Assembly: GCA_016711435.1 (NCBI GenBank)
Contig: JADJSY010000032.1
Span: forward strand, 16,604 to 80,603
Source of the DNA: Lewinellaceae bacterium
GTDB taxonomy: Bacteria > Bacteroidota > Bacteroidia > Chitinophagales > Saprospiraceae
Direction: 5' to 3'
Length of the DNA stretch: 64,000 bases
This document shows positions 53,076 to 62,547 of the stretch, piece by piece. The position numbers were made by a program, and so were the translations under genes. The notes under the pieces are model-generated. The model saw only the letters and a program-made list of their open reading frames with translations. It searched no databases and had not been told where the DNA came from. Positions within the stretch are counted from its first letter, which is position 1. The number at the start of each line of letters is the position of its first letter.

Positions 53076-54146
53076 ATGCAAACGAAGCAAAACAACAGCG
53101 GACAATTCATTTCAAGTATCGTCTCCGTAATAAGTGTAGCCGGAGTAGGCTACCTGTTTTCCGATATCATCGGTTACCGTTCGGTTGCGCTGATACTGCT
53201 GCTCACTGTTTCCGTGCTGGCCATGCGGTTGAGTTTGTACCCCGTGCTGCTGGCGGCCCTGCTCAGCGCGCTGATCTGGGATTTTTTCTTTATTCCGCCG
53301 CGGTTCACTTTCCACGTCAACAGTTATGAAGACGTGCTTATGCTGGCGATGTACTTCATTGTAGCGCTGTTAAACGGCGTTTTGACTTCCCGTATCCGTT
53401 TTTTTGAAAAAATGGCCGGCGAAAAACAGGCAAAAACCCAAACCCTGGAATTATACAACACCCTTTTTGACGCCTTATCGCATGAACTCCGCACGCCCAT
53501 CGCCACTATTATGGGCGCTTCGGATCATTTGCTTTACGGAGAACAAAACCTGGCTGAACGGGATCAGAAAACGCTGGTAAGGGAAATCAACAAGGCTTCC
53601 GAGCGATTGAACCACCTGACCGAAAACCTGCTGAATCTGTCGCGGCTTGAATCCGGTTTTATCCAGCCCAAAACAGACTGGTGCGATATGTCGGAATTGG
53701 TTTACAACGTCGTCAACAGGCTGGAAGACGTGTTGCACAAACACCGCGTAGTGGTGGAAATTCCTGAAAACATGCCTTTGGTTAAACTTGATTTCGGCCT
53801 CATGGAGCAAGTATTGCAAAACCTCCTGCTCAATGCTGCCAAACATACGTCGGAAGGTTCGCGCATTGTGATCGCGGCCCAGGCACAACATCAGGAATGT
53901 ATCATCGACATTTCAGACAGCGGCGACGGTTTCCCGGCTGCGGATTTGCCACATGTTTTTGAAAAGTTTTACCGCAGCCGACAGGCCGGAGCAGGCGGCG
54001 TAGGTCTCGGATTGTCTATTGTAAAAGGTTTTGTTGAGGCCCAGGGCGGTCGTATTTCAGTGGAAAGCCTGCCGGGATCCGGCGCCCATTTCAGCATCCG
54101 GATGCCCGTCGAACTGAACTATTTAAAACCGGAAAACGATGACTGA
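53076..54146 (+). CDS. kdpD: Short KdpD-like sensor histidine kinase
   Basis: Membrane sensor kinase of a potassium/turgor two-component system. 356 residues from the ATG at 53076: a DUF4118-type membrane domain with four helices (about 12-108, including SLYPVLLAALLSALIWDFFFIPP), then HisKA with phospho-accepting His136 (DALSHELRTPIATI) and a HATPase domain with N (LLLNAAKH), G1 (DSGDGFP) and G2 (GVGLGLSIV) boxes. Canonical KdpD carries a large N-terminal KdpD/USP region, which is absent here. It overlaps kdpE by 8 bases. Confidence 0.9.
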   Translation: MQTKQNNSGQFISSIVSVISVAGVGYLFSDIIGYRSVALILLLTVSVLAMRLSLYPVLLAALLSALIWDFFFIPPRFTFHVNSYEDVLMLAMYFIVALLNGVLTSRIRFFEKMAGEKQAKTQTLELYNTLFDALSHELRTPIATIMGASDHLLYGEQNLAERDQKTLVREINKASERLNHLTENLLNLSRLESGFIQPKTDWCDMSELVYNVVNRLEDVLHKHRVVVEIPENMPLVKLDFGLMEQVLQNLLLNAAKHTSEGSRIVIAAQAQHQECIIDISDSGDGFPAADLPHVFEKFYRSRQAGAGGVGLGLSIVKGFVEAQGGRISVESLPGSGAHFSIRMPVELNYLKPENDD

Positions 54147-54828
54147 AGCCACAATTCTAATCATAGACGACGAACCGCCTATTCGCCGGCTACTGGAAAT
54201 TACGCTTGCCGCGCAACATTACCGGGTGCTGGAAACCGGCACGGCCAAAGACGGCCAGATCGCTGCGGCCATGCACCCGCCCGATCTTATTGTTCTCGAC
54301 CTGGGGCTACCGGATGAAGACGGACAATCCGTCCTGCTCAAACTACGCGAATGGTATACAAAACCCATTATCATATTGTCGGCCCGAAATTCGGAAGAGG
54401 AAATCGTGCAGGCGCTCGATCACGGCGCCAATGATTACCTGACCAAACCTTTCCGCACCGGAGAACTGCTGGCACGCATCCGCTCCGCACTGCGCGTTTC
54501 CAGAGAAGAAGACAACCAGCCCAGCCGGGCGTTCGGCAACCTGAGTATAGATTTTGTGGCCCGGCAGGTACGTAAAAACGGTGAAATCGTCCACCTCACC
54601 GCTACCGAATACGCACTACTCTTATTGCTGGTGCAAAACGAAGGAAGGGTGCTGACCCACCAGTTTATCCTCCGGGAAATCTGGGGCGCCGCTTATACCT
54701 CCCAATCACAGTATCTGCGCGTTTATATCGGGCAGTTGCGCAAAAAAATGGAAGACAATCCTAACCAGCCCAGGTACATTTTGACCGCCTCGGGGGTTGG
54801 ATACCGCTTCTCCGGCGGTTCTTTATAA
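54139..54828 (+). CDS. kdpE: KdpE-like response regulator
   Basis: OmpR-class DNA-binding regulator partnered with the kinase it overlaps. 229 residues: receiver domain (1-120) with acidic pocket Asp10-Asp11, phosphorylated Asp54 (LIVLDLGLPDEDG) and conserved Lys in DYLTKPF; winged-helix DNA-binding domain (about 130-227) ending YIGQLRKKMEDNPNQPRYILTASGVGYRF. The high similarity of the receiver and linker to KdpE supports the name. No kdpFABC genes follow; kup does. Confidence 0.93.
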   Translation: MTEATILIIDDEPPIRRLLEITLAAQHYRVLETGTAKDGQIAAAMHPPDLIVLDLGLPDEDGQSVLLKLREWYTKPIIILSARNSEEEIVQALDHGANDYLTKPFRTGELLARIRSALRVSREEDNQPSRAFGNLSIDFVARQVRKNGEIVHLTATEYALLLLLVQNEGRVLTHQFILREIWGAAYTSQSQYLRVYIGQLRKKMEDNPNQPRYILTASGVGYRFSGGSL

Positions 54829-54832
54829 AATC

Positions 54833-54887
54833 TTTATACTGCGCCTCCCACTTTTATACCGATTTTATACCTCATCCTCCACTTTTG
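54833..54887 (+). promoter_or_regulatory. TTTATAC direct repeats and promoter: candidate KdpE operator
   Basis: TTTATAC occurs at 54833-54839, 54853-54859 and 54864-54870, spaced 20 and 11 bases; the last two belong to TTTTATACC tandem copies one helical turn apart. CACTTTTG (54880-54887) is a -7-like box 9 bases after the last copy, and there is no TTG at -33. The E. coli KdpE site is a T-rich TTTATA...TTTACA element, so these are strong candidates for activator sites controlling the 40-residue gene and kup. Confidence 0.5.
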
Positions 54888-54922
54888 TGTCCTTGTTTTT
54901 ATCCAAAAAAAATCAAGGCATC

Positions 54923-55045
54923 ATGGAGAATGAAGATAAAAAACTTACCCCTGCGGAGTGGGTACAAGTCATCTTTTGGTGGTTGTTTTCCATATCAATG
55001 GCGCTAATTGTCTATTTTAAGATCAAGTACTTATTTTTTAAATAA
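54923..55045 (+). CDS. 40-residue single-helix membrane protein between kdpE and kup
   Basis: ATG at 54923, stop TAA at 55043-55045. Acidic/basic N-terminus (MENEDKKLTPAEWVQ), one hydrophobic helix (VIFWWLFSISMALIVYFKI) and a basic, aromatic end (KYLFFK). It starts 35 bases after the putative operator-promoter and ends 4 bases before the kup start, so it is almost certainly co-transcribed with kup. Size and topology resemble KdpF, the small stabilising peptide of Kdp ATPases, but there is no sequence basis for homology. A Kup-associated regulator is a reasonable inference. Confidence 0.65.
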   Translation: MENEDKKLTPAEWVQVIFWWLFSISMALIVYFKIKYLFFK

Positions 55046-55049
55046 ACAC

Positions 55050-56994
55050 ATGAAACCTGCTCATTCTACTGCTTCCAAGGTCAGCCTCGGTTCCCTGCTT
55101 GTTGCGCTCGGCATTATTTACGGAGACATCGGAACCAGTCCGCTGTATGTCATGAAGGCCATCGTCGATGAGAAAGAAATTTCTGAAATGCTGGTGTTCG
55201 GCGGCGTATCCTGCGTGTTCTGGACACTGGTTTTTCAGACGACTTTCAAATATATTATCCTGACGCTTACTGCCGATAATCATGGAGAAGGGGGTATTTT
55301 TTCCCTCTATGCCCTGGTGCGCCGTTATGGGAAAGGACTTGTTTTTTCGGCGATGGTGGGCGCTGCCACGCTGCTGGCAGACGGTATGATTACCCCACCT
55401 ATATCGGTTGCTTCCGCTGTAGAAGGTTTGGCAAAAGTGGCGCCCGAGTTGCCCACCGTTCCGATTGTAATTGCGATCATTTCCTTTATTTTCTTTTTTC
55501 AGCGCTTCGGCACCCAAACGGTGGGCAGGGCTTTCGGGCCTGTCATGGCCGTCTGGTTTACCATGTTGCTGGTCTTAGGGCTGGTACAACTGGCTCATTA
55601 TCCGGACATTATCCGGGCGCTTAGTCCGCATTACGCCGTACAGTTGCTCACCCGGTATCCGCATGGTTTCTGGCTGCTGGGGGCAGTTTTTTTATGCACC
55701 ACCGGCGCGGAGGCCTTGTATTCCGACCTGGGTCACTGCGGCAAATGGAACATTCGTTATACCTGGATTTTTGTAAAAACCAGTCTGGTGGTCAACTACC
55801 TGGGTCAAGCCGGCTGGCTGCTGCACCACGGCGACAATTTCCTTTTGGGTCGCAATCCTTTTTATGAAATTATGCCGCACTGGTTTCTGATTCCGGGTAT
55901 TATCATCGCTACGGCAGCGGCTATTATTGCTTCGCAGGCGCTGATCAGCGGATCCTATACGCTGATTAGTGAGGCCATGTCGCTTAATTTCTGGCCCAGG
56001 GTGGGCGTTCGGCAACCCACGGAACTGAAAGGCCAGATTTACATACCGAGTGTAAACATCATGCTTTGGGCGGCTGCATCGCAGTGATGTTGTATTTCAG
56101 AACTCGGAACACATGGAAGCAGCCTACGGACTGGCAATCACCCTGGCCATGATGACGACCACTATTTTATTGAGTTATTATTTGTACCGGGTCAGAAAAT
56201 GGCCGTTGGCGCTGGTAGGGTTTTTGAGTTTGCTGTTCATTTTTATTGAACTTTCCTTTTTTGTAGCCAACCTTAAAAAATTCCCGGAAGGCGGTTTTAT
56301 CACACTCATCATTGGCGGCGTACTGTTCGGCATCATGTATACCTGGTATTTTGCCCGCAAAATCAACAACAAACTAGTGCGTTTTGTGGATTTGTACACT
56401 TACCTGCCGCTGTTGAACGATTTGAGTGAAGACGATGCTATCCCCAAATTCAGCACCCACCTGATTTACCTGACCAAAGCGGATCACCGCAGCCATATTG
56501 AGGAAAAAGTAGTCAAATCTATTTTTTCCAAAAAGCCGAAACGCGCGGATGTCTACTGGTTCCTCCACCTCAACCGAACGGACAGTCCTTACACGCTGAA
56601 TTACGAAGTACACGAATTGCTCGACGACAAGGTCATTCGGATTGATATTAACCTCGGTTTCCGGATTCAGCCGCGCACGGAGTTGTTTTTCAAAAAAATT
56701 GTACAGGATCTGGTCAAAAACCGCGAACTCAACCTGCATATCCGCCCCGACGGCAGTACGAAATACAACCCGGAGCCGGATTTCAAGTTCGTCGTCATTG
56801 AAAAATTCCTGTCGCTGGAAAACGAATTCAGTCTGCGCGACAGCCTGTTGCTCAACAGTTATTTCACGTTGAAAAAACTGAGCCAGTCCGACGAAAAAGC
56901 CTTCGGTCTTGATAAATCGGATATTATCGTGGAGGATGTGCCGCTGCTGGTGCAGCCGGTGGAAAAACTGGATTTTAAACGATTGATATCGTGA
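55050..56994 (+). CDS. kup: Kup-type potassium transporter (frameshifted in this sequence)
   Basis: Inner-membrane potassium uptake by the KUP/HAK/KT family. The N-terminal part has GIIYGDIGTSPLYVMKAI (about 17-34), TLTADNHGEGGIFSLYAL and twelve membrane helices in all; the C-terminal cytoplasmic domain runs from about residue 450. The frame breaks twice near 56082-56105: GGGC for expected GGGGC-type context (LWAAASQ instead of LWAGCIAVMLYF) and AGAAC for AGAAAC, restoring FRNSEHMEAAYGLAIT. Both are missing homopolymer bases, so consensus errors are likely. ATG 55050 is preferred; upstream frame overlaps the small gene. Its TGA stop lies in gtgagttgtgag repeat words. Confidence 0.92.
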
Positions 56995-57105
56995 GTTGTG
57001 AGTCGTGAGTCGTGAGTAGTGAGTTTGGTTGGCGTCCAGTTAGAAGAATGAACTCAATATTCTTCTAACTGGACGCCACTCCACTCACAACTCACGACTC
57101 ACAAT
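56991..57105. repeat. Inverted repeat, GTGAGTTGTGAGTC family
   Basis: Outer arms 56991-57024 (gtgagttgtgagtcgtgag words) and 57082-57103 (ctcacaactcacgactcac); inner perfect 20-bp stem 57030-57049 / 57058-57078 (ggcgtccagttagaagaat). The 5' arm contains the kup stop and the 3' arm contains the stop of the convergent DUF4249 gene. Confidence 0.92.
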
Positions 57106-58022
57106 TCAAAATTCTTTTCCTGCGCAATCGAAAAAATCCCCAATCCATTTTGCAGGTTATGAAAAACGGAAATGGGTTCTACCAGCGGGTTTTCTTCCGA
57201 ATTGTAATTGGCTTCATAGGAGCGCGACCATTTGAAATAGTCTTCCGTCACGTTGCGTATCAGTACGATAACAGTACTGTCTGAAGAGCCACCGTTGTTG
57301 CCGTAAAAACGCGCCTGGAATTTATAGGTCTGGCCATCAAAAAACTGATCGCTGATAAGCCCCCCGTTGCCAAAACCGAACTGTACATTGGGATCATTAA
57401 AACCTTCTACGCCAAGTGGATATTCATAAACGGCGGTGGTATCGTAGGTTCCGGTTGTCGGGTCGTAGATGTAGTCGTAGTACCGTTTTAGGATGGTTAC
57501 TTCGTAGTAGTTTTTCACGCCCGGCTGATCTTTCAGGAATACTTCCAGCAGATCCAGTCGGTCGCCGAATTCGCCCGGAACGGCATCCCGGCGAACCCGC
57601 AGGGAATCCACCTGAAAATCGGCGGGAACCACCTGTACCGCGCTGACGGCAGGATAATCCGGATGAGCGGCCCTGATTTCGTATGTACTTCCCGCTTGAA
57701 ATGGACGCGGCAATATCCCGGTAAGCACAAAACTGCTGTCCACGCTCAACGGCGCAAAAGTGACCCACTTTTGCCCATTTTCATATAGTTCAGCGGTGGC
57801 GCCCGACACATACCAGTCCTCGTAATTTTGAACCGTTTCGAGCAGCCCGTAATTGCGCGTCATGGTGATCCGGATGAGGGAGTCATTGTTGTCGAGCAGC
57901 AGGTGAAACGACAGTTGTTTGTCGTATTCCGGCGGGTCGATTTTTACCGTCTGGCTGAAAAAATCGTCGCTACAGGCATGCAGCAGGAGAGACACGGCGA
58001 GTATAAAAAAGAAGTGTTTCAT
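57099..58022 (-). CDS. DUF4249 lipoprotein, partner of a TonB-dependent receptor
   Basis: 307-residue outer-membrane lipoprotein (signal, lipobox HAC, Cys17) of the DUF4249 family, which accompanies TonB-dependent receptors in Bacteroidota in the way SusD accompanies SusC. Features: early FSQTVKIDPPEYDKQLSFHLLLDN, mid-region YEIRAAHPDYPAVSAVQVVP, and VTEDYFKWSRSYEANYNSEENPLVEPISVFHNLQNGLGIFS at the end, the last block being typical. It follows its receptor on the same strand, separated by a GTTGATGAGG-family repeat. Ligand unknown. Confidence 0.9.
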   Translation of the reverse strand: MKHFFFILAVSLLLHACSDDFFSQTVKIDPPEYDKQLSFHLLLDNNDSLIRITMTRNYGLLETVQNYEDWYVSGATAELYENGQKWVTFAPLSVDSSFVLTGILPRPFQAGSTYEIRAAHPDYPAVSAVQVVPADFQVDSLRVRRDAVPGEFGDRLDLLEVFLKDQPGVKNYYEVTILKRYYDYIYDPTTGTYDTTAVYEYPLGVEGFNDPNVQFGFGNGGLISDQFFDGQTYKFQARFYGNNGGSSDSTVIVLIRNVTEDYFKWSRSYEANYNSEENPLVEPISVFHNLQNGLGIFSIAQEKNFEL

Positions 58023-58026
58023 GTTG

Positions 58027-58169
58027 TTGAGTTGATGAAGGTTGATGAGGTTGATGAGGTTGATGAGGGTTGATGAGGTTGATATTCATCCACTCGAAAA
58101 ATGAGGTAATTTTTAATTTTTTCGAGTGGATGAATATCAACCTCATCAACCTTATAAACCTCATCAACC
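58027..58169. repeat. Inverted repeat, GTTGATGAGG family (copy 4 of 4)
   Basis: 5' arm of gttgatgagg words (58027-58080), clamp tccactcgaaaaa ... ttttttcgagtgga, 3' arm atcaacctcatcaacc (to 58169). Lies inside the receptor-DUF4249 operon, 5 bases from the DUF4249 start and 5 from the receptor stop. Confidence 0.9.
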
Positions 58170-58173
58170 ATTT

Positions 58174-60586
58174 TCAGAATTTAAAGCTCCACGCGAAATA
58201 AGGAATCACCGGAAACAGCGCCGCTTTTTTCAGCACCGTAGTGGTCTCTCCATTGTTGTTTTCCGTTTCCGTAAACAGGAAAAACGGGTTCTTGCGGTTG
58301 TAGGCATTGTAGGCGCCGAAAGCCCAGGTGCGGGTGTAGCGGCGCTTTTTCTTCGTAAATTCGAGGCCGACATCCAGGCGATTGTAGGATGGCATCCTGA
58401 AATTGTTGCGTTCGGGCGTATGCGTTGTTTCGTTGAGGTAGTTCTGATATGCAGACGGGCCTAAGTAGCGGGAATTGCCGAGTGTGACGGCATTTCCCGT
58501 GGAATACACAACTGGCGGCTAAAGAAAACCGCTCGGTGAATTTGTAGGAACCCGTAATTTCAAAGTCGTGCCTGCGGTCGTATTTGTACGGATATACTTC
58601 GCCGAAATTGATGTCGTCAAACTGCCTGGTAGCCCAGGAAAGCGTGTATCCGACCCAGCCGCTGAGTTTGCCGCGCTTTTTCTGCACAAAAAACTCGGCG
58701 CCGTAGGCAGTGCCCTTGCCTTGTGAAACCCGGTCTTCCCAGCCCTCAAATTGCAGCAGGCTCGACCCTTCGCGGAAAGCGATCACGTTGTTCATTTCCT
58801 TGTAATATAATTCAACACTGAACTCGTAGTCCTGGCCTAAAGTCTTGGCCGTTCCGAGGGCTGCCTGCCAGGAATCCTGCGGTTTCACCCGCTTGGTGGT
58901 CGGGAGCCAGAGATCGGTGGGCAAGCCGATGGTTTCGTTGGTGAGCAGGTGAATGTACTGACGCATGGTGCTGAAACCCGCTTTGAGCGACCAGCCGCGG
59001 TCGAACAGGTAACGCGCATTGAGGCGCGGTTGCAGCGAAAAATAAGGTTTACCGCTCAGGGCGAATCCCGAAAAGTGTAGTCCGCCGTTGATACGAATGC
59101 GCTCGCTGATTTTCCAGTCATCTTCAACATAAGCGGCAAATTCGGTAGCCCGCACATTGTCCTGGCTATAATCGGCGCGAAAACTGACAGAATCGCTGCC
59201 TTCCTCAAAAGACGAATAACCCGCCCGGAAAGTACCCGGTTTGAAAGTGTGCAAAATAACGTTGGCGCCAAAGCGGACATAGTGATCGGGACTCGGCAAA
59301 AAGTCGAAATCAATTTTCCCGGCTACGTCATTGATGCCGGAAAAATACAGCAGGTCAAATTTGTCTTCACTCACCACGCTATTGTTTTCCAGTTCGCGGC
59401 TTTCGTAGCCGTTGGAGGTTTCAAAACGATAGCGGCTGTACGTCAGGGTAGTGTTGGCAAAAAGTTTCGGGCTCCAGATATGGTTCCAGCGCAGCGCAGA
59501 TGTGACATTTCCCCAGCCCAGTCCGGCTTTGAACTGATCTTCATAGTCCTCATCTCTTTCTCCAAAATCTGCATAAAATTTATCCTGTCCGGTGTAAAAA
59601 CTGAGATAAACGCGGTCTTTTTCGGAAAAACGGTAGTTTACTTTTGCATTCACGTCATCGAAAAAATAGCCCACCACGCCTTCGCTACCCTCGGCTGCGA
59701 AACCGGCTTTTATGAGGGGCCGGGCCAGAATGTCGATGTACGTACGCCGCCCCGACACGATAAAGGAAGACTTGCCTTTTTTGATAGGGCCTTCGAGCGT
59801 CAGTTTGGAAGCGATCAGGCCGATGCTGCCTTCCCCGTGAAATTCATTTTCATTGCCCTCTTTCATATTGATTTCAATCACCGACGACAAACGCCCGCCG
59901 TAACGCGCCGGAAAGCCGCCTTTGATGAGTGAAACATCTTTCACCGCATCGGGATTGAACACGGAAAAAAAGCCGAACAAATGCGAAACATTGTAGACCG
60001 GCACCCCGTCGAGCAGGATCAGGTTCTGATCGGGTCCGCCGCCGCGCACATATATGCCGCTCTGCCCTTCGCCGCCTGCCGACACGCCCGGCAACAGTTG
60101 CAGCGCCTTCAAAACGTCCTTTTCACCCATAAATGCCGGCACGTTTTTGATTTGTTGGATGGGAATATCGATGCGGCTCATTTGCGCGCGTTCTTCAATA
60201 CGCTCGTAACGTTCCCCGACGATTTCCACTTCCTTCAAGATCGAACTTTGTTCCAGCGTCACATTTTGGGTGGTATTTTTGTCCAAAAGATACCGGAAAC
60301 CATCGGCTTTGTAACCGATGTAGGTGATAGCAATCAGCACCGAATCCTCGGGCAGGGTCAGGCTGTAAAAACCGAATGTGTTCGTTACGGTGCCTTTTCC
60401 ACTTTTCAAATCGCGCACGGTGGCCCCGATGAGGTGCTCGCCGCTGGCGCGGTCGGTAACAGTACCGCTGACCGTGTAGCGGGTTTGCGCCTGCGTTTGC
60501 AACGCACAGACAAACTGGAAAAACAAGCAAAGAGCAAAGGAAAGGCAGGCCCATTTGGGCGGGAGGTAGATGTTTCGATATGGCAT
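58174..60586 (-). CDS. TonB-dependent receptor with carboxypeptidase-like N-terminal domain (frameshifted near the C-terminus)
   Basis: Outer-membrane TonB-linked importer of about 800 residues. Signal peptide (ALQTQAQ), regulatory-like domain (about 35-115, VSGTVTDRASGEHLIGATV), plug with LLPGVSAGGEGQSGIYVRGGGPDQNLILLDGVPVYN, and a barrel. The frame breaks near 58508: as written it ends in an unrelated basic tail at 58181, whereas the other frame gives VYSTGNAVTLGNSRYLGP... to an aromatic barrel end FAWSFKF at 58174. Two missing G residues (expected Trp-Val codons) explain it. ATG 60586 is used, directly before the signal peptide. Operonic with DUF4249. Confidence 0.9.
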
Positions 60587-60766
60587 AAAAAGAAGGTAAG
60601 TTTGTTCGGTTAAAGGACGCGGGGAAGTCTGCAAATGGTTGTAGCATTCACAAATTTTGTGCTTTTTTTAACTAAATTATATGCATGGGGGTTCATGCAC
60701 AGCAAGTTTAGGCCAGGGATTTACTTTTTCCATATAGTCGCGTTTCATTTTTTAAATACCGCTAAA

Positions 60767-62470
60767 ATGTATAAGTACCTGTTTCTGTTTTTGCTATGCC
60801 CTTTATGTTTATCGGCGCAATATTCCGTTGGCGTATCCTTTTACCCCAAACAAAGTAAAAAGCCGCTCGACGGGCGCCTGCTGATCCTGTTTTCCAAAAA
60901 TGCGGACGCAGAACCGCGCTTCCAGATCAGTGATGACTATATCTCCGCTCAGGTATTCGGCATGGACGTGGAAAACTGGGAACCCAACAAGTCGAAGGTT
61001 TTCAAAGGCGCCGAATTTGGTTATCCTGTTCAGAGCCTGCGCGATTTGCCGCCCGGCGAATACTATGTGCAGGCCTTGTTGCATCGCTATGAAACCTTCA
61101 AACGAAAAGACGGGCATACCATAAAAATGCCGATGGATCGCGGAGAGGGGCAACAATGGAACCTGGCGCCGGGTAATCTTTATTCCAAACCCCTGAAAAT
61201 CATTTTGACTGAAAGACCTCAGTTGATTCAACTGAATCTGACGGAAGAAATACCACCCATCGAAGCACCGGAAGACAGCAAATACATCAAACACATCAAA
61301 ATCCAGAGCACTTTGCTCAGCGAGTTCTGGGGACGACCCATGTACCTCGGAGCGCATATTCTGCTTCCGGAAGGTTGGGATACGCACCCTGACGTGCATT
61401 ACCCGCTGGCTGTTTTTCATGGGCATTTTCCCAGCGACTTCGGTGGATTCCGGACGGAGCCGCCCGACGCCAATTTAAAACCAGATTCCAGCGCGCGTTT
61501 CCAGATTGCTGGTTACAACCGCATTGTGCAGCAGGAGGCCTACGATTTTTATAAATTGTGGACAGGGCCCGACTTCCCGCGGGTGCTGGCCATAGAAATA
61601 CAACATCCCTGTCCTTTTTACGACGACTCCTATGCGGTGAATTCCGCTAATGTCGGCCCTTACGGCGATGCGATTATGACCGAACTGATCCCGGAAATCG
61701 AGCGCCGCTTCAGGGGCATCGGCCAGGGATGGGCGCGTTTCACGTACGGCGGCAGTACAGGAGGCTGGGAAGCATTGGCCGTACAGGTATTTTACCCGGA
61801 TCAGTTCAATGGGTGTTATGCGGCATGTCCCGATCCCGTCGATTTCCGGGCTTATACGGTGGTGGATCTTTATAAGGACAAAAACGCCTATTTCCAGGAG
61901 GGGCCCTTTAGTAAAATCGCACGGCCAGCCATACGCAATTACCTCGGGCAAATCAGTGCCACTTTACAGCAAACCAATTACTACGAACTGGCGCTCGGTA
62001 CAAAAAGCCGTAGCGGGCAGCAATTCGATATCTGGGAGGCTGTATATTCCCCTGTCGGTCCCGACGGATATCCGATGCGGATATGGGATAAAGTCACCGG
62101 TGAAATCGACCCTCAAGTGGCTGCTTACTGGAAAGAACACTACGACCTGACTTACATCCTGCAACGCGACTGGGCCAAAAACGGAGCGCTTTGGCGCGGC
62201 AAAATTCATCTCTACTGCGGCGATATGGACAATTATTACCTGAACAATGCAGTGTATCTGGCAGAAGACATGCTAAAATCCATGTCCAACCCGCCCTACG
62301 ACGGACAGGTAGACTACGGCGACCGTGCCGAGCATTGCTGGAATGGCGACCATACACAACCAAACGGGATTTCCCGGCTGCGCTACCATCGTTATTTCAT
62401 CCCGAAATGGACGGAAGAGGTGCAAAACCGCTCACCGGCAGGCGCCGATTTGAAGAGTTGGAGATATTAG
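60767..62470 (+). CDS. Secreted putative esterase (alpha/beta hydrolase)
   Basis: 567 residues from the ATG at 60767, with a signal peptide (MYKYLFLFLLCPLCLSAQ). The N-terminal 130-190 residues form an all-beta region; the rest is an alpha/beta-hydrolase fold. The nucleophile motif is GGSTGGW (Ser330), preceded by a long region with YPLAVFHGHFPSDFGGF and HPCPFYDDSYAVNSANVGPYGDAIMTELIPEIERRF, as in enterochelin-esterase/PHB-depolymerase-like putative esterases; a late CWNGDHTQPNGISR may contribute the catalytic His. The frame is open 44 codons upstream without a signal-like start. Substrate unknown. Divergent from the TonB receptor (180 bases), convergent with the HIT gene. Confidence 0.83.
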   Translation: MYKYLFLFLLCPLCLSAQYSVGVSFYPKQSKKPLDGRLLILFSKNADAEPRFQISDDYISAQVFGMDVENWEPNKSKVFKGAEFGYPVQSLRDLPPGEYYVQALLHRYETFKRKDGHTIKMPMDRGEGQQWNLAPGNLYSKPLKIILTERPQLIQLNLTEEIPPIEAPEDSKYIKHIKIQSTLLSEFWGRPMYLGAHILLPEGWDTHPDVHYPLAVFHGHFPSDFGGFRTEPPDANLKPDSSARFQIAGYNRIVQQEAYDFYKLWTGPDFPRVLAIEIQHPCPFYDDSYAVNSANVGPYGDAIMTELIPEIERRFRGIGQGWARFTYGGSTGGWEALAVQVFYPDQFNGCYAACPDPVDFRAYTVVDLYKDKNAYFQEGPFSKIARPAIRNYLGQISATLQQTNYYELALGTKSRSGQQFDIWEAVYSPVGPDGYPMRIWDKVTGEIDPQVAAYWKEHYDLTYILQRDWAKNGALWRGKIHLYCGDMDNYYLNNAVYLAEDMLKSMSNPPYDGQVDYGDRAEHCWNGDHTQPNGISRLRYHRYFIPKWTEEVQNRSPAGADLKSWRY

Positions 62471-62494
62471 GAGAAATCTCATTGTGAAAGCGTT

Positions 62495-62547
62495 CCGTGA
62501 AGAGATTTCACCTGCTTCGTGCCTGGCAGATGAAACCTCTTCACGGG
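62495..62547. repeat. Inverted repeat at convergent ends, GAAGAGGTTTCAT variant
   Basis: ccgtgaagagatttcacctgc and ...gcagatgaaacctcttcacgg form about 21-bp arms around a short loop. Related to the gaagaggtgtcat family at 17649, 20451 and 47470. Positioned between the stops of two convergent genes. Confidence 0.83.

Noticed and set aside
53076..54146. Reading the sensor kinase as a complete KdpD
   Set aside because: The N-terminal KdpD/USP region is absent, so only the short DUF4118-histidine kinase form is claimed.
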